Source of the DNA: Cloeon dipterum
Lineage: Eukaryota > Arthropoda > Insecta > Ephemeroptera > Baetidae
Direction of reading: 5' to 3'
NCBI RefSeq assembly: GCF_949628265.1
Contig: NC_088787.1
Coordinates: 24,666,501 to 24,730,500 of the forward strand
DNA: 64,000 nt
Part shown: piece by piece, positions 1 through 12,031 of the stretch
Numbering within the stretch: position 1 is the stretch's first letter
Layout of the letters: every line of letters starts with the position of its first letter
Made by a program: the position numbers and the translations under genes
Notes under the pieces: generated by a model
Databases searched by the model: none
Told to the model about the DNA's origin: nothing
What the model saw: only the letters and a program-made list of their open reading frames with translations

Positions 1-466
1 GTATTTTGAGCTGATGAAGTCAGCCCTACGTCCTGGCGGAATTGTCTGCTCTCAGGGCGAAACTGTGTGGACCTGCATGCACCTGGTGCACAAGATGGTG
101 TCTGATTGTAGCAGACACTTTCCTAGCACAGCGTACGCTTATGCCAGCGTACCGACCTATCCTACTGGGCAAATTGGTTTTGTTCTTGGAAGCCTAGACC
201 CGGTTAGTTCGCATACTCTAAGATATTGTAGCAGTGATAAATTGTGTGTCCCTTCTGCAGAAAATCGACTTTAGAGACCCCAGCAAAGTGTTCACTAGCG
301 AAGAAATGGAAAAGATGGACCTGAAATATTATAATGAAAATGTATGTGTTTGAAATGAGTATATATCTAACTAATTACTAATTATTTATTTATTTAGGTA
401 CACCGCGCTGCCTTTGCTCTGCCAACCTTTGTCCAGAAAAAGCTATCGCCGTTTTTAAAGAAATGA
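1..466 (+). CDS. SRM: Spermidine synthase, C-terminal part (partial at window edge)
   Basis: This gene makes spermidine from putrescine and decarboxylated S-adenosylmethionine in the cytosol. Only the last part of the catalytic domain is in the window. The reading frame opens at base 2 with YFELMKSAL and continues through GGIVCSQGE, PTYPTGQIGF and, at the C-terminus, LKYYNENVHRAAFALP, all close to animal spermidine synthases. Exons are 1-202, 261-341 and 398-466, joined in phase 0 by GT-AG introns of 58 and 56 bp. The stop is TGA at 464-466. The PTYPTGQIGF segment is a family hallmark in the C-terminal half. The 5' exons lie outside the window. A poly(A) signal AATAAA lies at 605-610. The assignment is firm. 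Spermidine synthase is favoured over spermine synthase because of the close match and the absence of a different tail. Confidence 0.95.
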
Positions 467-1183
467 TGAAAAGGTCTTTGATAGATCTGCTACGGGATGC
501 CTGATATTTTAAGATATCCTTAATTCGTTTTATGGGCCGATTTTTCCAATATACATGTTTGCAACAACACGAAAGGTAATTTATTGAGACTTGTTTTGTT
601 TGTAAATAAATGCTATATTTTTGGTAAAATGACATGAAATATATTTTCAATAATATATTGAAAACCTGATCAGCTTTGTATAATTTTAATATTGTAGGTA
701 TTTTTTATTAGTTTTCTATTTGAGTGTGGAGTTTAATATCATAATATAACACCTTAATTGGTATTGAACGTATTGAATAATTTTTTAACTAAAAAGTGGC
801 TTTCGTTCTGCAGTAAAAAAAATATAATAATTAATTGATAACTCTATTTCTACTAGCCCATGACTGGTCCACTCAATTATATGTATAATAACAATAGTAA
901 TTATTATTATAATGACTATAATAGTTTCTGACAATGCCAGTGGAGACTTTTAAAAGGGCCAATCAACGCCGCACTTGTGAGAATTGACCAATGCGATGCC
1001 TGAAAGGAAAGACGAGGCGAGTCCAACGCAAGTCAGCCAGCACGTCAGCTGTTCGTGTTTAATGTTTTCGTTTACTTTGACGGGCAGGCTGGTGGCTGTT
1101 CTCATTCGCGGAAAAGCCGAAAATTAATGTAATATTATTACTCGTATGAACTATAAGGTGCTATTATTGTTAAGCCATTGATC
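467..1183. other. Spacer: SRM 3' UTR and VPS36 upstream region
   Basis: AT-rich spacer. The left part is the spermidine synthase 3' UTR with AATAAA at 605-610. From about 930 the sequence becomes GC-richer, which probably marks the VPS36 promoter and 5' UTR. I see no coding exon or repeat here. Confidence 0.6.
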
Positions 1184-2747
1184 ATGGACCGCTTGGAGTA
1201 TGACGATCCCATTTTGCACCCAAAAGAGGACGAAATTGCTAAATTACGCAACGTCAAAATTTACGACGGTGATGCAAAGGTGAATCATTTTCCGATTTTC
1301 TTTATATCTAGATACCTTCAATTTCTTACGGAATAATATCAAGTAACACAACTGCGCTTTCAATTCACAGTCAGCGACCTTCGAAAATGGGGAACTGATC
1401 GCGACATCTCACCGACTGGTTTACGTGCAATCGGGTTCGTCAAACGGTCTCAGTTTGCGCCTGCACTACCTTGTTTACGTCGAAGAGGAGAAGTCTTCGG
1501 GGTTTGGTTTTTCGCGGAGTAAGAAACTTCTGCTGCACCTCTCTGAACCGTTGCCTGGTGAGATTTTATTTTAGCCAAATAAAAGATTTTGTGAATGCTA
1601 AAAATCAAACTGTTCTTTTCCATGGTTCAGGAAAGCCGCCTGGACCCGTGGATAGGAGCAGCTGCAGTTTCATCCGGCTTTCCTTCAAGGATGGCTATGA
1701 CAGTTCCTTTCCAAACAACCTTTCTGCTGCCTTACAAAAGAAAAAATGGGAGACTGCCCCAATCACCTCGACAAGCCTTCCAGAGGCTCCACCTCCTGTT
1801 CAGGTAAAAATTCCCACTGGGGGCAGCAAAACAAAATATTTACGTATTTATCTTCTCCACAGCTGCCTGGGCGGCAATTGAGGGCAGGAATAGTTGGGAT
1901 AGAAAGACAAATTCAAGCTAAACATAAAGCGACTGACGATAGTATATCCCTGGCCTTTGAGGACCTAAACAAGCTCATGTCCATGGCCAAGGACATGGTG
2001 CTGCTTTCCAAAAGCATATCGGACAAAATAAAGGTTAATTTAAATCATATAATTTGCTGGGCTTTGCTGATTTTTTTAGCTTTGCAGGAAAAGCAAGGAG
2101 AAATTTCAGATGACGAAACAGTCCAATTCAAGTCTTACCTATTAAGTTTAGGCATCGATGATCCGGTCACCAGAGACAATTCACGCAGCGAAAGTCATTA
2201 TCATCAAAACCTCGCTCGTCAAATTTCTTCAGCCCTTCAGGATCAAATCAAGGTAAATATTCCCTCTTCAGTCTTTACTGATAGTGAAGTTGGGACCTTA
2301 TGCAGGAAATCGGAGGCATGATGACCCTTCCTGAGGCCTACTGCAGAGTTAACAGGGCCAGAGGCCTCGAGTTGCTGTCTCCAGAGGACATGCTGAAAGC
2401 CTGTCAGATTATGGCTTCCCTGGGCATGCCTGTTACGCTCAAAGTTTTTGACAGCGGTGTCAAGGTGCTGCACCTAAGCACCCACAATGACCAGAGTATC
2501 ATCAAGACCACAGCTGAAGCGGTAAGCATTTTGCTAAATAAACTGAAGAACAACTTTTCAATCTGTGTGCCTTTAGATTGAAGAGAGTGGATCTTACACA
2601 GCAGAAGAATTGGCACAGGTGCTAGGCATGTCAGTGCTGCTTGCCAAGGAGAGACTTTTGATCACAGAAAAAGCTGGCAGGGCTTGCAGAGATGACAGTA
2701 TTGAAGGCCTTCGTTTTTATCCTAATTTATTGCTTGAAAAGAACTGA
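1184..2747 (+). CDS. VPS36: ESCRT-II subunit VPS36
   Basis: VPS36 is part of ESCRT-II, which sorts ubiquitinated membrane proteins into multivesicular endosomes. Seven exons join in frame: 1184-1279, 1371-1557, 1631-1803, 1863-2033, 2088-2252, 2306-2521 and 2577-2747, giving 392 residues. The N-terminal third (about residues 1-135) is the GLUE domain, a PH-like fold binding phosphoinositide and ubiquitin, ending with [11 protein letters not shown]. The rest is the EAP45 winged-helix region, with [39 protein letters not shown] and, near the end, [11 protein letters not shown] and [10 protein letters not shown], all very close to the human protein. There are no inserted zinc fingers, as in other animals and unlike yeast. 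The ATG at 1184 is preceded by GATC and starts MDRLEYDD, matching the human MDRF start. A poly(A)-like ATTAAA is at 2783-2788. Confidence 0.97.
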
Positions 2748-3987
2748 ACAAAATCTGTAAAAAATTTATTACTTTCTTGCATATTAAAAAATATTACTCA
2801 TAAACAAAAACTTGTTTGATTTTATTACATACATACATATAGAGAGAGAATATTCTTTCTATTTGTGGTGTTACATCAATAGAAAAACAAACAATGGAAA
2901 AGTGTATTCTTAATATTTTTAATTAGCAAATACACATATAAATTCGACTGATAATGAAAAAACCAGATCCAAATTGATTTGAGCATAATCATGAAATATT
3001 CTTAATTTTTTAACCGGTCTTACAATTAGGAATAGGAATTCAATTTTTCTAAATTAATTTATTATTATTTTAAATCAGATTTCCATATTTATAGCCATGA
3101 ACGCAGGCCAATAATACTAAAAGGGCGATCGTTTTCATATTATTTTGTTATCGTCGTTATTATAATAATCGTCGGTGCTCAAGAGTCAAAACACACCACC
3201 ACACTCGAGCACATCCGCGCTTTCCTTATCCGCGCAAATTCTCCTCTTATTCCTTCTTCCTTCTGAAGGGCCGCGAGAATGAGTCACTTGGCGGCTGCCT
3301 CAGTGCTCAACGGGGGAGTTTAAATGGCAAAAGGAGTGGCTGAAGTGCATCGACCGGCCGGCGGAAGCACATTCCCCCTCCCCTCCAGAGACACCCCTTT
3401 CCTCGCGTTGCGCATTCATTCCCCACTCGACTGACTCGAGTCGCGAGAGAGACGAAGACGAGACGGGCGCCGGCAACTTAGACGCCAGCCTGCTTCACGA
3501 CCCTTCGACTGCACCTGCGGCTGCATACCGCCGTACCCCCGCCGGTGAGACTAGTTCCGCCATTCATCTTCGGCCTCCGCCGTCCGAAACGGCCACGAGC
3601 AGCGGCCAGACGACGGCCGCTGCACCGTGCGTCGACCTTGGTTGCCGTGTGTGATGAATATTGTGTCTATTCGCGAAAACCGGTTTTACTGGCCGCGTTG
3701 GATGACCACTGTGCGTTTCCCGGTTGACCTGTGGAGGTGCAGTTACAGTCGCGACCTGATCTCGCATTCGACTTATAATTTGACTCGTAACGGGGGTGAA
3801 TTTCAAGGCATAGGCCCGTAAGAGCACGTTCGGTGAATCGCGGTTTTCGGTGCTTTTGTTCGCAGGCGGGGCACTTTCGCTGTCAGCCTGTCAAACAAGT
3901 GCATTACAATTTACATCCTCTGTCCGCCAGAGTCCCTGATGAGGCTGTAAGCCGACCTTTGCGCACGGACAAAGACCGAGAGCAGAA
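2748..3987. promoter_or_regulatory. VPS36 3' UTR, then GC-rich promoter/5' UTR of coronin-7
   Basis: The first part (to about 3120) is AT-rich VPS36 3' UTR and spacer. From about 3180 to 3990 the sequence turns clearly GC- and CpG-rich and leads straight into the coronin start codon, so it is best read as promoter plus 5' UTR. Open frames across 3545-4126 are not in the coronin frame and resemble no protein. No TATA box stands out. Confidence 0.55.
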
Positions 3988-6900
3988 ATGGCGTGGCGCT
4001 TCAAAGCGTCTAAGTACAAAAATGCGGCGCCCATCGTGCCCAAGCCGGAAGCGTGCGTCCGCGACATTAGCGTCGGCTCGTACCAGACCTACGGCAACAA
4101 CATCGCCGCCTCGGCCGCATTCATGACCTTCAACGTCGACCACAATGGTTTGTGTTGATTTGTGAATTTTTCGCCAAAAACACTATTGTCATGCTATCGG
4201 CTGTCGATTTGGTTTTTAGGATCGAACTTGGCTGTCTTGCCGATTGACGACTGCGGCCGAAAGAGCAAGACCATGCCCCTTTTGCACGCGCACACAGACA
4301 CTGTCACTGACATGGCCTTCTCGCCCTTCAACGACGGCCTTCTCGCCACTGGCTCTCAAGACTGCCTTGTTAGTATTATAATCGATTTTATTTTTCCAGG
4401 GTAAAATCAAAATATTTTTTTTTAGTTTTTGTCTCAAAATGTTAAGGAAAATATTATTTCTCACATAAAAATTGTTTGGTTTTGATGCACTATCTCAAAA
4501 CATTTATTTTGTAGGTGAAAATCTGGCACATTCCTGAGAAGGGCCTTGAGGAGAGCCTTTCGCAGCCTGAGTGCATTTTTTCGCACAAACAACGGCGTGT
4601 CGAGACTGTCAGTTTCCACCCCACAGCAGATTTTCTGCTCACGTCGACTTCTTTTGCCACCGTTTCTCTCTGGGACATAAACACAGAAACTGAACTGTAT
4701 TGTAAGTGAAATTATATTTCCTTCAATATTTAACTTAGAAATTATTCATGTCACTCCATAATTGGTAACGTTAAGTACGCACGAGGTAGTTTTAATCTCA
4801 GATGTATTAGTCACACTCCTTCGTGTTATCTGATTTTTAACTCCTATTAATTTTATTTCCCTGATATAAATTTCCTCTAATTGATATTCTCTCTCGTTTC
4901 CAATTAATTTTTCTAATTATATTTCAATTTCCTGACCGTTCAATCTTGGAAAAGATCTCATTCCATCTTGAGATTTGACTTTTCCGATTTTACATCCTAA
5001 ATATTATGTTTCTGGCATGGGCTGTAATTAAAAACTTCCCTTGCGAGTAAAATTGGAATTTTAACATCATTGTAATATAAATAATGTTCCTCTTCTTCAG
5101 CGAGCTCCGAAGGTGGAGATGTAGTGCAATCGCTTAGCTGGCGTGCTGACGGCACAGTTTTTGCCACTACCTGCAAAGACAAGCAGGTGCGGGTGCAGGA
5201 CCCTCGAGCCAACCGGGTGACCCATTCGGCCAACAGCCACCAGGGCCTCAAGGACTCGCGCGTTGTGTGGCTTGGTGACCCCAACTGGGTGCTTACCACG
5301 GGCTTTGACGCGGTAATTAATTGACTGGCGTATTCCTGGTTGCATCACAATTTCTGTCTCACTCTGCAGGTTCGGCTCAGGGAGGTCTACATCAGGGACA
5401 TCAGGAACTTTGAGGAGCCTGTAAAGATACTTCAGCTTGATTGCTCAACTGGGTATAGCATTTAACTCAAAGCGAGATTTTTTTATATTCAAATTTCTTC
5501 CTGTAATCCTAGAATTCTTGTGCCGCTCTTCGACCTGGACACAAACATGCTTTTCCTGGCTGGAAAGGGTGACACTACTATCCAGTACATGGAGGTGACA
5601 GAGCGGGATCCATACCTGATTGAAGGACTGCGCCATTCAGGCGAGCAGACCAAGGGTGCCTGTCTGGTACCCAAGAGGGCACTGCAGGTGATGCAGGCCG
5701 AGGTGAACCGCGTTCTGCAGCTCACCTCCACCTCTGTCATCCCAATCACCTATCAGGTCCCCAGAAAGGTAAGCTACTTCGCTACCTAAGTAATTAAATT
5801 TGTTTGGAAATGAAATTTTGGCGCGCAGTCCTACAGGGACTACCACAGCGACCTGTTTCCTGACACGGCGGGACCGGTTTCCCCCATCTTTGCCTCGCAA
5901 TGGATGGCTGGCGAGAACCGTGCCGTGGCCAAAATCAGCCTTGATCCTGCCAAAAAACAGGCGGGAATTACCCAGGTAAGAAAAATTTTGGAATTTCTAT
6001 GCATGGCGATATTTTCCCTCGAATGAAACAATCTAGTTATTTTATGTTTCCAGCAGATTTAGGTTAGTTAGATGGTTGATTTTGCAACATTTTTCGCTTG
6101 TTTACTGGCTATTAATTTGGTGAAGTAACACGACATTGTTTTATGGATGTTTGCAGTTTATTGTGTTTGCGCATTTTAAACAAAAATTTAGGCTTGTATT
6201 AATTTGATTTGTCCAGAAAGTGTGTGAATCACATGTTTACAACCACGTTCACAACTCTTGGCAAAATTGTTTAGTTTGATGGTTCCATTCCCTCTTCCCT
6301 CAAGCCTGCTTTTGCCACCACATCACATGGCACCTCATTCACTTCACCTGGTCGACATTTTGAGTTGTTTTGGCTTGTTTGTGTTGGCTGCAAGTAGTTT
6401 GGTTTCGTCCCGTACAGAGCTGTGGCTAAAAAGAGGGTGTCCACCCAGGTGCACCGAGGCAATCTGTCCCAGATGCGGGCCAACATGAGCCAGCAGCTGC
6501 AACAGCAGAAGGAGTCGGCGCCGAACAACAAATTGATCAGCGCCGGCAAGTACAAGCATGAGGCGCCCCCGTCAGCTAAGCAGCACCAGAACGGCGCTGA
6601 TCAAACGGCACCCGTGCCACCCAAACCCATGCCCAGGTCGCGCGGCTCCATTCCCGACTCCATGGAGAACGCCAGCGACAACAACGGCTCCTCAGTTGTG
6701 GCTCCTCGCCCGGCTGCCAGGGTTGCTAAAATCAACGCCACCAACAATGGCACCGTCACCAGCGGGAACGGCTTCGTCAGTTACAGCGCCAACTCGGCCT
6801 TTAAGGTTGGAGTTAGAGTGACAGTTTTAGTTATGCTCTTGACTTCTCAGGAGCTTAAAGTTAATTTGTCATGGCTGTGGTGTTTTTTTTAGGGAATTTT

Positions 6901-9900
6901 AAGGTCATCATAAAGGATTAATCTTGAGACAAGGGTGTGAAAGGGCGGAAATAATTGTTTCCTTGCAGATTAGGAATGAGATTATTTGTCCTCGCGATTC
7001 CACCAGCTATCAAATTGAACCCAAATATACATATATAATACATACGCGCATTTAAAAGGCTTAAATGCATGTGGTCAGAAAAATGCAAGCAATGATTGCG
7101 TTTTTAGTGATTCTTTCTAGGACTTGCCGATATACTTATATATTTATTCTTGCTGATCTATAAAACATTAATTTTTGGTTGCTGCGAACCTCATTTTTTA
7201 AAAAAGTTGTCAAACAATTCAATTTTACTTTGTATTGATTTGGCAAAATAGGAGACCAGCTAAAAATTTACTTTTGCGTAGCCGAGGCTTGGTCCGCGTC
7301 CGTACACTCCACCAAACCTGGGTGACAAGTCGGATGCCGCGCAGGAAACCAGCAACGGCAAGAGCGCAGATATGGTTGAGCGCGTGGACAAGCTGAGTCT
7401 CGACCTGGACAAAGACATTGATGAATCAGGTGACCAGGGCGACGAGTCAGGACACACGCCAACCACGGCCGAGAGACGCAGGCTGTTTGAAGAGCAGACT
7501 GGTGGACAGACCTCCAAGCCTAAGGTATGAAATTTCAATATTTAGGTTGGGTTTGTACTAAAACGGGTTGTTGATTTAACCAAGAACAATTTATTTCAAT
7601 TGTTAACCGATCTTTAAATTTGCAAATCGGATGGTTTGAAAATTAGGGAATTTTCCCTACACAATCATCTTGAATATCATTAATTTAAAACAAAATTTAA
7701 CATCTTCTCATTGCAGAATAAAGAGGCGGGCGAGACAAAGCCAGTAGTAGTATCTGAGCAGCCATCACCTGTAGAAGAGGTGGCAGCACCTATTGAGGAC
7801 AGCAGCGGGGACGGCCTGAGCATCGCCGAGCGGCGTCGCCTGTATGAGTCACGCTCCATGTCTGTACAGGAGCCGGCGTCCCTGTCTCCGACGCCTCTCA
7901 GACGCAGAGATTCTCTAAAGGGCAGTCAGCCTCAGCAGGAGACCATTCGTGAGGAGCCCAGGGTGAAGGTAACCGATAAGAATCCAGAGCTGGCCACACC
8001 CACGCCCAAGCGCACCTCAACGGTCTTTGGCAGGGTGTCCAAGTTCAGGCACCTTAAGGGCACCTTCATGCCCAAAGCCACCCACATCGAGAATATAAGG
8101 AACATTAGCCAGCAGTTGCCGAAGGAGTGCGATGGATTCCATGGTGAGTTTTAATAATTTATAATTTTCTTACACAGCAAAAAAAGTGTGTGAAAAAAAG
8201 CACAGTTTAATACTCAGACAACTTAGTTTCACAATTCAGAACAAGCTTATTCTGAAACTTTTAATTCCTGCTGCAGCAAATCCAGTACGCGCAGCTGTCC
8301 CCCTGAGCGGACCAGGTGGCAAAATCGCCATCTTTGAACTGGATAAGACGGGCAAACTGCCTGATGGCGTGATTCCTACTCTGGTGAACGGAACCAGCGT
8401 TATGGACTTCGCCTGGGATCCATTTGACTACAGCCGACTCGCAGTTGGTGCGTATGACCTCATATATACTGCATTTTTACTACTAGCTATGATCTCATGC
8501 AATTTTACTACTTTTTTCTTCGGCTTCAGTAATGGTAGTGTTGTGACTCACAGATGTTAAATTAACAGACACATCATGCTTTTTTCTGAAGCAATCTAAA
8601 TTTTTTGCCAGCTTAGAATGATACTTCTACCCTTTCTTCTTAAATTTAAGAAAAATTCAAAAGTGAAATTAATAATTATTAAATTCAAAACTCTTTACAT
8701 GAATTTTAATAAGTTAAATCATTAATTTTTACTAGCCTGCGATGATGGTACAATCCAGTTGTGGACCGTACCTGAGGGGGGATTGACTGAGCCGACGAAC
8801 GAGCCTACCACCGTCCTGTCAGGTCACTCTGAGAAGATCTACTTCCTAAAGTTCCATCCCCTGGCCAGAGATGTGGTAGCCACCGGCTCCTTCGACATGA
8901 CTGTGCGCATCTGGGATTTGAAGGAGCAAACGGAGAAACTCCAGCTAGAGGGACACACTGACCAGGTAAGACAAGTCAGCTACATAACAGCTTATTTATT
9001 AAATTTCCTAGTTGATTCTCTCTTTTTGTTATCAGTATAATCCACTTTTTCCAATACAGCAAATTTTTAATATGATTTTAATTTTCTGGCGCTTAGATTT
9101 TCAGTTTCGCATGGAGTCCGTGCGGCAAGTTCTGTGCAACCATGTGCAAGGACACAAGGCTACGTGTGTTTGAGCCACGCAAGAGCTCTAAGCCAATCGC
9201 TGAAGGCACTGGAACGGAGGGGCTGCGCGGCGCCAGAGTGGTGTGGGCCTTGGATGGTACCATGCTCGTAGTGGCTGGCTTTGACAAAATATCCGAGCGG
9301 CAGATCGTCGCGTACAACGCCAAGAACTTAAAGGCCCCTCTCGGTACGGTCGGCCTTGATGTTTCCCCGGCCATCCTCGTCCCCTTCTACGATGAGGACA
9401 GCTCCACCATCTTCCTCACTGGGAAGGTGAGAATCAGGGTTTCCCTTAAATCGATAAATCCGAATTTAACCACTTCAGATACCACTGTCACAAAATATTT
9501 GTTACGCAACTCGGGAATTATTATCAACTTTCCTCGTTTTTTTTCGCAAATATGGCTCTAACTCTGTATTTTTTTCAGGGTGATTCAACAGTTTATGTGT
9601 TCGAGGTGACGGAGGAGTCGCCGTACCTGTGCGCCCTTAGCCACCACCGAATGGACAGTCTGCACCAGGGTATTTCCTTCCTGCCCAAGAACGTGTGCAA
9701 CATATCAGGGGTGGAGTTTGCTAAGGCTTTGCGCCTGACCAACAACACTATCAAACCTGTTTCTTACACCGTGCCACGCATTAAGGTTTGTGAGAGTAAT
9801 TGGAAATTCCGTTCATTCCTTTAATTGTGCTCTTATTACAGAGCGAACTGTTCCAAGACGACCTTTTCCCACCAACAAGGGTGACCTGGGAGCCAACCAT

Positions 9901-10530
9901 GGAGGCCAAGGAGTGGTTTGAAGGAGGTAACAAGCAGCCACGTCGCATCAGCCTCAAACCAGAGGGAATGGACTCCTGTAAGTTAATTTTTTTATCAATT
10001 CGGGATTTTTTCATTTTCTGCTTTGTTTGCAGTGTCTGACAGCCAGCCGACAAACGGCTCAGACAAAGTGAGCCACAAAATAGAGAACAGCACGCCCTTT
10101 GTTGGGCAGAAGCCAAGCTGGGACCAAGGATCAGTTAAGGAGAAGCAAGCAGCGGTGAGTTTCCTCAGTAAAACCAGCGAAACTTTAAAATGTTTGGCTA
10201 TTTGTGGATTAGTGGTAGTTCTCGACTTTGCTAAATTGAAAGAGTTTGTATCTGTTGCTCTGTTTATTTGTTTTGTTTTGTTTGGAAAAAATAATCACGA
10301 CATTCTGAAAGAATTCAATGGGTTTATTTAATCAAAATGAGCTAGCCTTTTTCTCTAAAACTTTTTTTCAAATTTAAAGATTCAAAAGTCGGTGAGCAAG
10401 CGTATGGAAATCAACATGAAACTGGAGCAGGATGAAATGGAAGGAGTTGACTCCAAGGAGTGGGTGAGTTTTCCAGCGCAACTCTTTTGTCCACCAAACT
10501 CACGCTTTTGTTTGATTTCAGGAAGATTAA
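3988..10530 (+). CDS. CORO7: Tandem-propeller coronin (POD-1 / coronin-7)
   Basis: Coronin-7/POD-1 proteins carry two coronin WD40 propellers in one chain and act in actin-microtubule crosslinking and Golgi traffic. Eighteen exons join in frame to 1186 residues: 3988-4147, 4220-4368, 4515-4701, 5101-5312, 5370-5452, 5513-5768, 5829-5975, 6398-6805, 7282-7524, 7717-8143, 8277-8447, 8736-8965, 9097-9426, 9579-9785, 9842-9977, 10033-10154, 10380-10463 and 10522-10530. Residues 1-about 395 start MAWRFKASKYKNA, the coronin signature, and form propeller 1. Residues about 400-745 are a Ser/Pro-rich, low-complexity linker with a repeated TAERRRLFE / IAERRRLYE word. A second propeller follows. The tail ends acidic, DSKEWED, like the acidic tail of POD-1 and coronin-7. 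The acceptor of exon 8 (6397/6398) was chosen because it alone keeps frame; a microexon is possible there. Poly(A) signals overlap at 11519-11529. Confidence 0.95.
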
Positions 10531-12031
10531 ATTCCACTGAAAAAATCAGCCTGAAAGATATTCATCTGTTAGAAGGAAGGCCTTAGCTGTAAGAATTGTT
10601 TTGTACGGATAAAGACGATCAAAACGAAATGGCTCATTATCAACAAACATGCACAATAATCTCTCTCCCTCGATAATTATCTCGTTATATTATCCTAATT
10701 TAGCGTGTAGAGAGCATGTAATCTGAGGATGGTTCGGCTCGGTTCACTGAACAAATTCTGCTCATGGCTCTAGTCAAGGGAATCTGAAGTTTACGAATTT
10801 GAACATACAAGTCTGGAGAGTGAACCGGCCAGAAAAAATGAGCGATTTTCACACCTGTGACTTTGATTGTGCTTGTGATATCTCTTGTTCTTCTATTTTC
10901 TACTATTTTTGTACTCTCCATGCCCACAAAGGTCGAAGATCAAACAAAAGCAACTGTCATTTTTAAGTTAGTCAGCTGAGCGAATGCATTCCTGGTGCTG
11001 CCAAAATTAGTCATTTCCGTTCTGAGTGCCAAACGCATTCTAATTCTAGTTTTTGCATTTGTGTTTATTATTGTTGCTAAGTGCCATACACACCCGCTGA
11101 TGAGTGCATTCCAACTGATAGAAAAGGCCTTTTTATACATGATATATATTGCATATATCCACACCCCTCTTTTGCATTCAGACAACTTGTACACTTTTTG
11201 TACGAACTCTGCCCACAGAACAATCTTCTCGTTGACTTGTTATATGTTTTGACACCGGAGCTTTTGCTTTTCTGTTGAATTGAACCCTGCGGTATTCTGC
11301 TAATTAATTTGTAAAATTAGCCACACTTAACGAAGGTAATGCAATATTGTGTAAAAAGCGTGTATTGTGTGATTGTGCTTGTGTAGGATTTTTAATGAAG
11401 GACGGAAAGTATTCTATTCCCAGCATTATTTGTAGTGTTAAAGATCACGTATTATAAGAGAGTGAAACGCAAAGGATGACAGTTTTGACATTATTTCTAT
11501 TTATAAATTGTATACCTTAATAAAATAAACGCATCTCATGAAGTACACTCCATCAAAAACGCGCTTTCATTATAGTGTTGCTCCTTTTTTCTAATTTTTA
11601 CTTATTATCGACCGATTACATTTAAAAAAATAAATTAGCGATCATTTCAATGTTTTATTAAAAAAAAAAATAGCATCAATTATTAATTTCTCCTGTGCTT
11701 GGGGAATAACAATTGGCAAGATAGTGGTGGCCCCCCACTCGCACAACGCATGTGCACTTTGACTTGACTGATCAGCTGATTTCGAGACTTGATCTCACCG
11801 TGAACATGCTGCTTCGTGCTGCTTGTTATTTTCTCTGGAGCGGAGCTGGCCTTGCTCGTCAACTCGTTTATTATGAATGATTTGTCATACACTTGAATTA
11901 GAAAAAGACAAGAAGTAGTGCTCTTTCGACCACGGTATCTCTACTCGTGAGGTATGTTATTTCCAACCAATTTAAGTAAAGTGAAAAATTGCTTTTCATC
12001 CCACATCCCAGATAAGATATAATATTCCACG
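10531..12031. other. Coronin-7 3' UTR (about 1 kb) and SLC19A upstream region
   Basis: The 3' UTR of the coronin gene probably runs to two overlapping AATAAA signals at 11519-11529. The remaining 500 bp is spacer and promoter of the SLC19 transporter and includes a palindromic TGATCAGCTGA near 11770. Short open frames here show no family resemblance. Confidence 0.55.

Noticed and set aside
3545-4143. Open frames before and over the coronin-7 start
   Set aside because: They are Arg/Pro-rich, out of frame with the certain MAWRFKASKY start, and lie in a CpG-rich promoter and 5' UTR.
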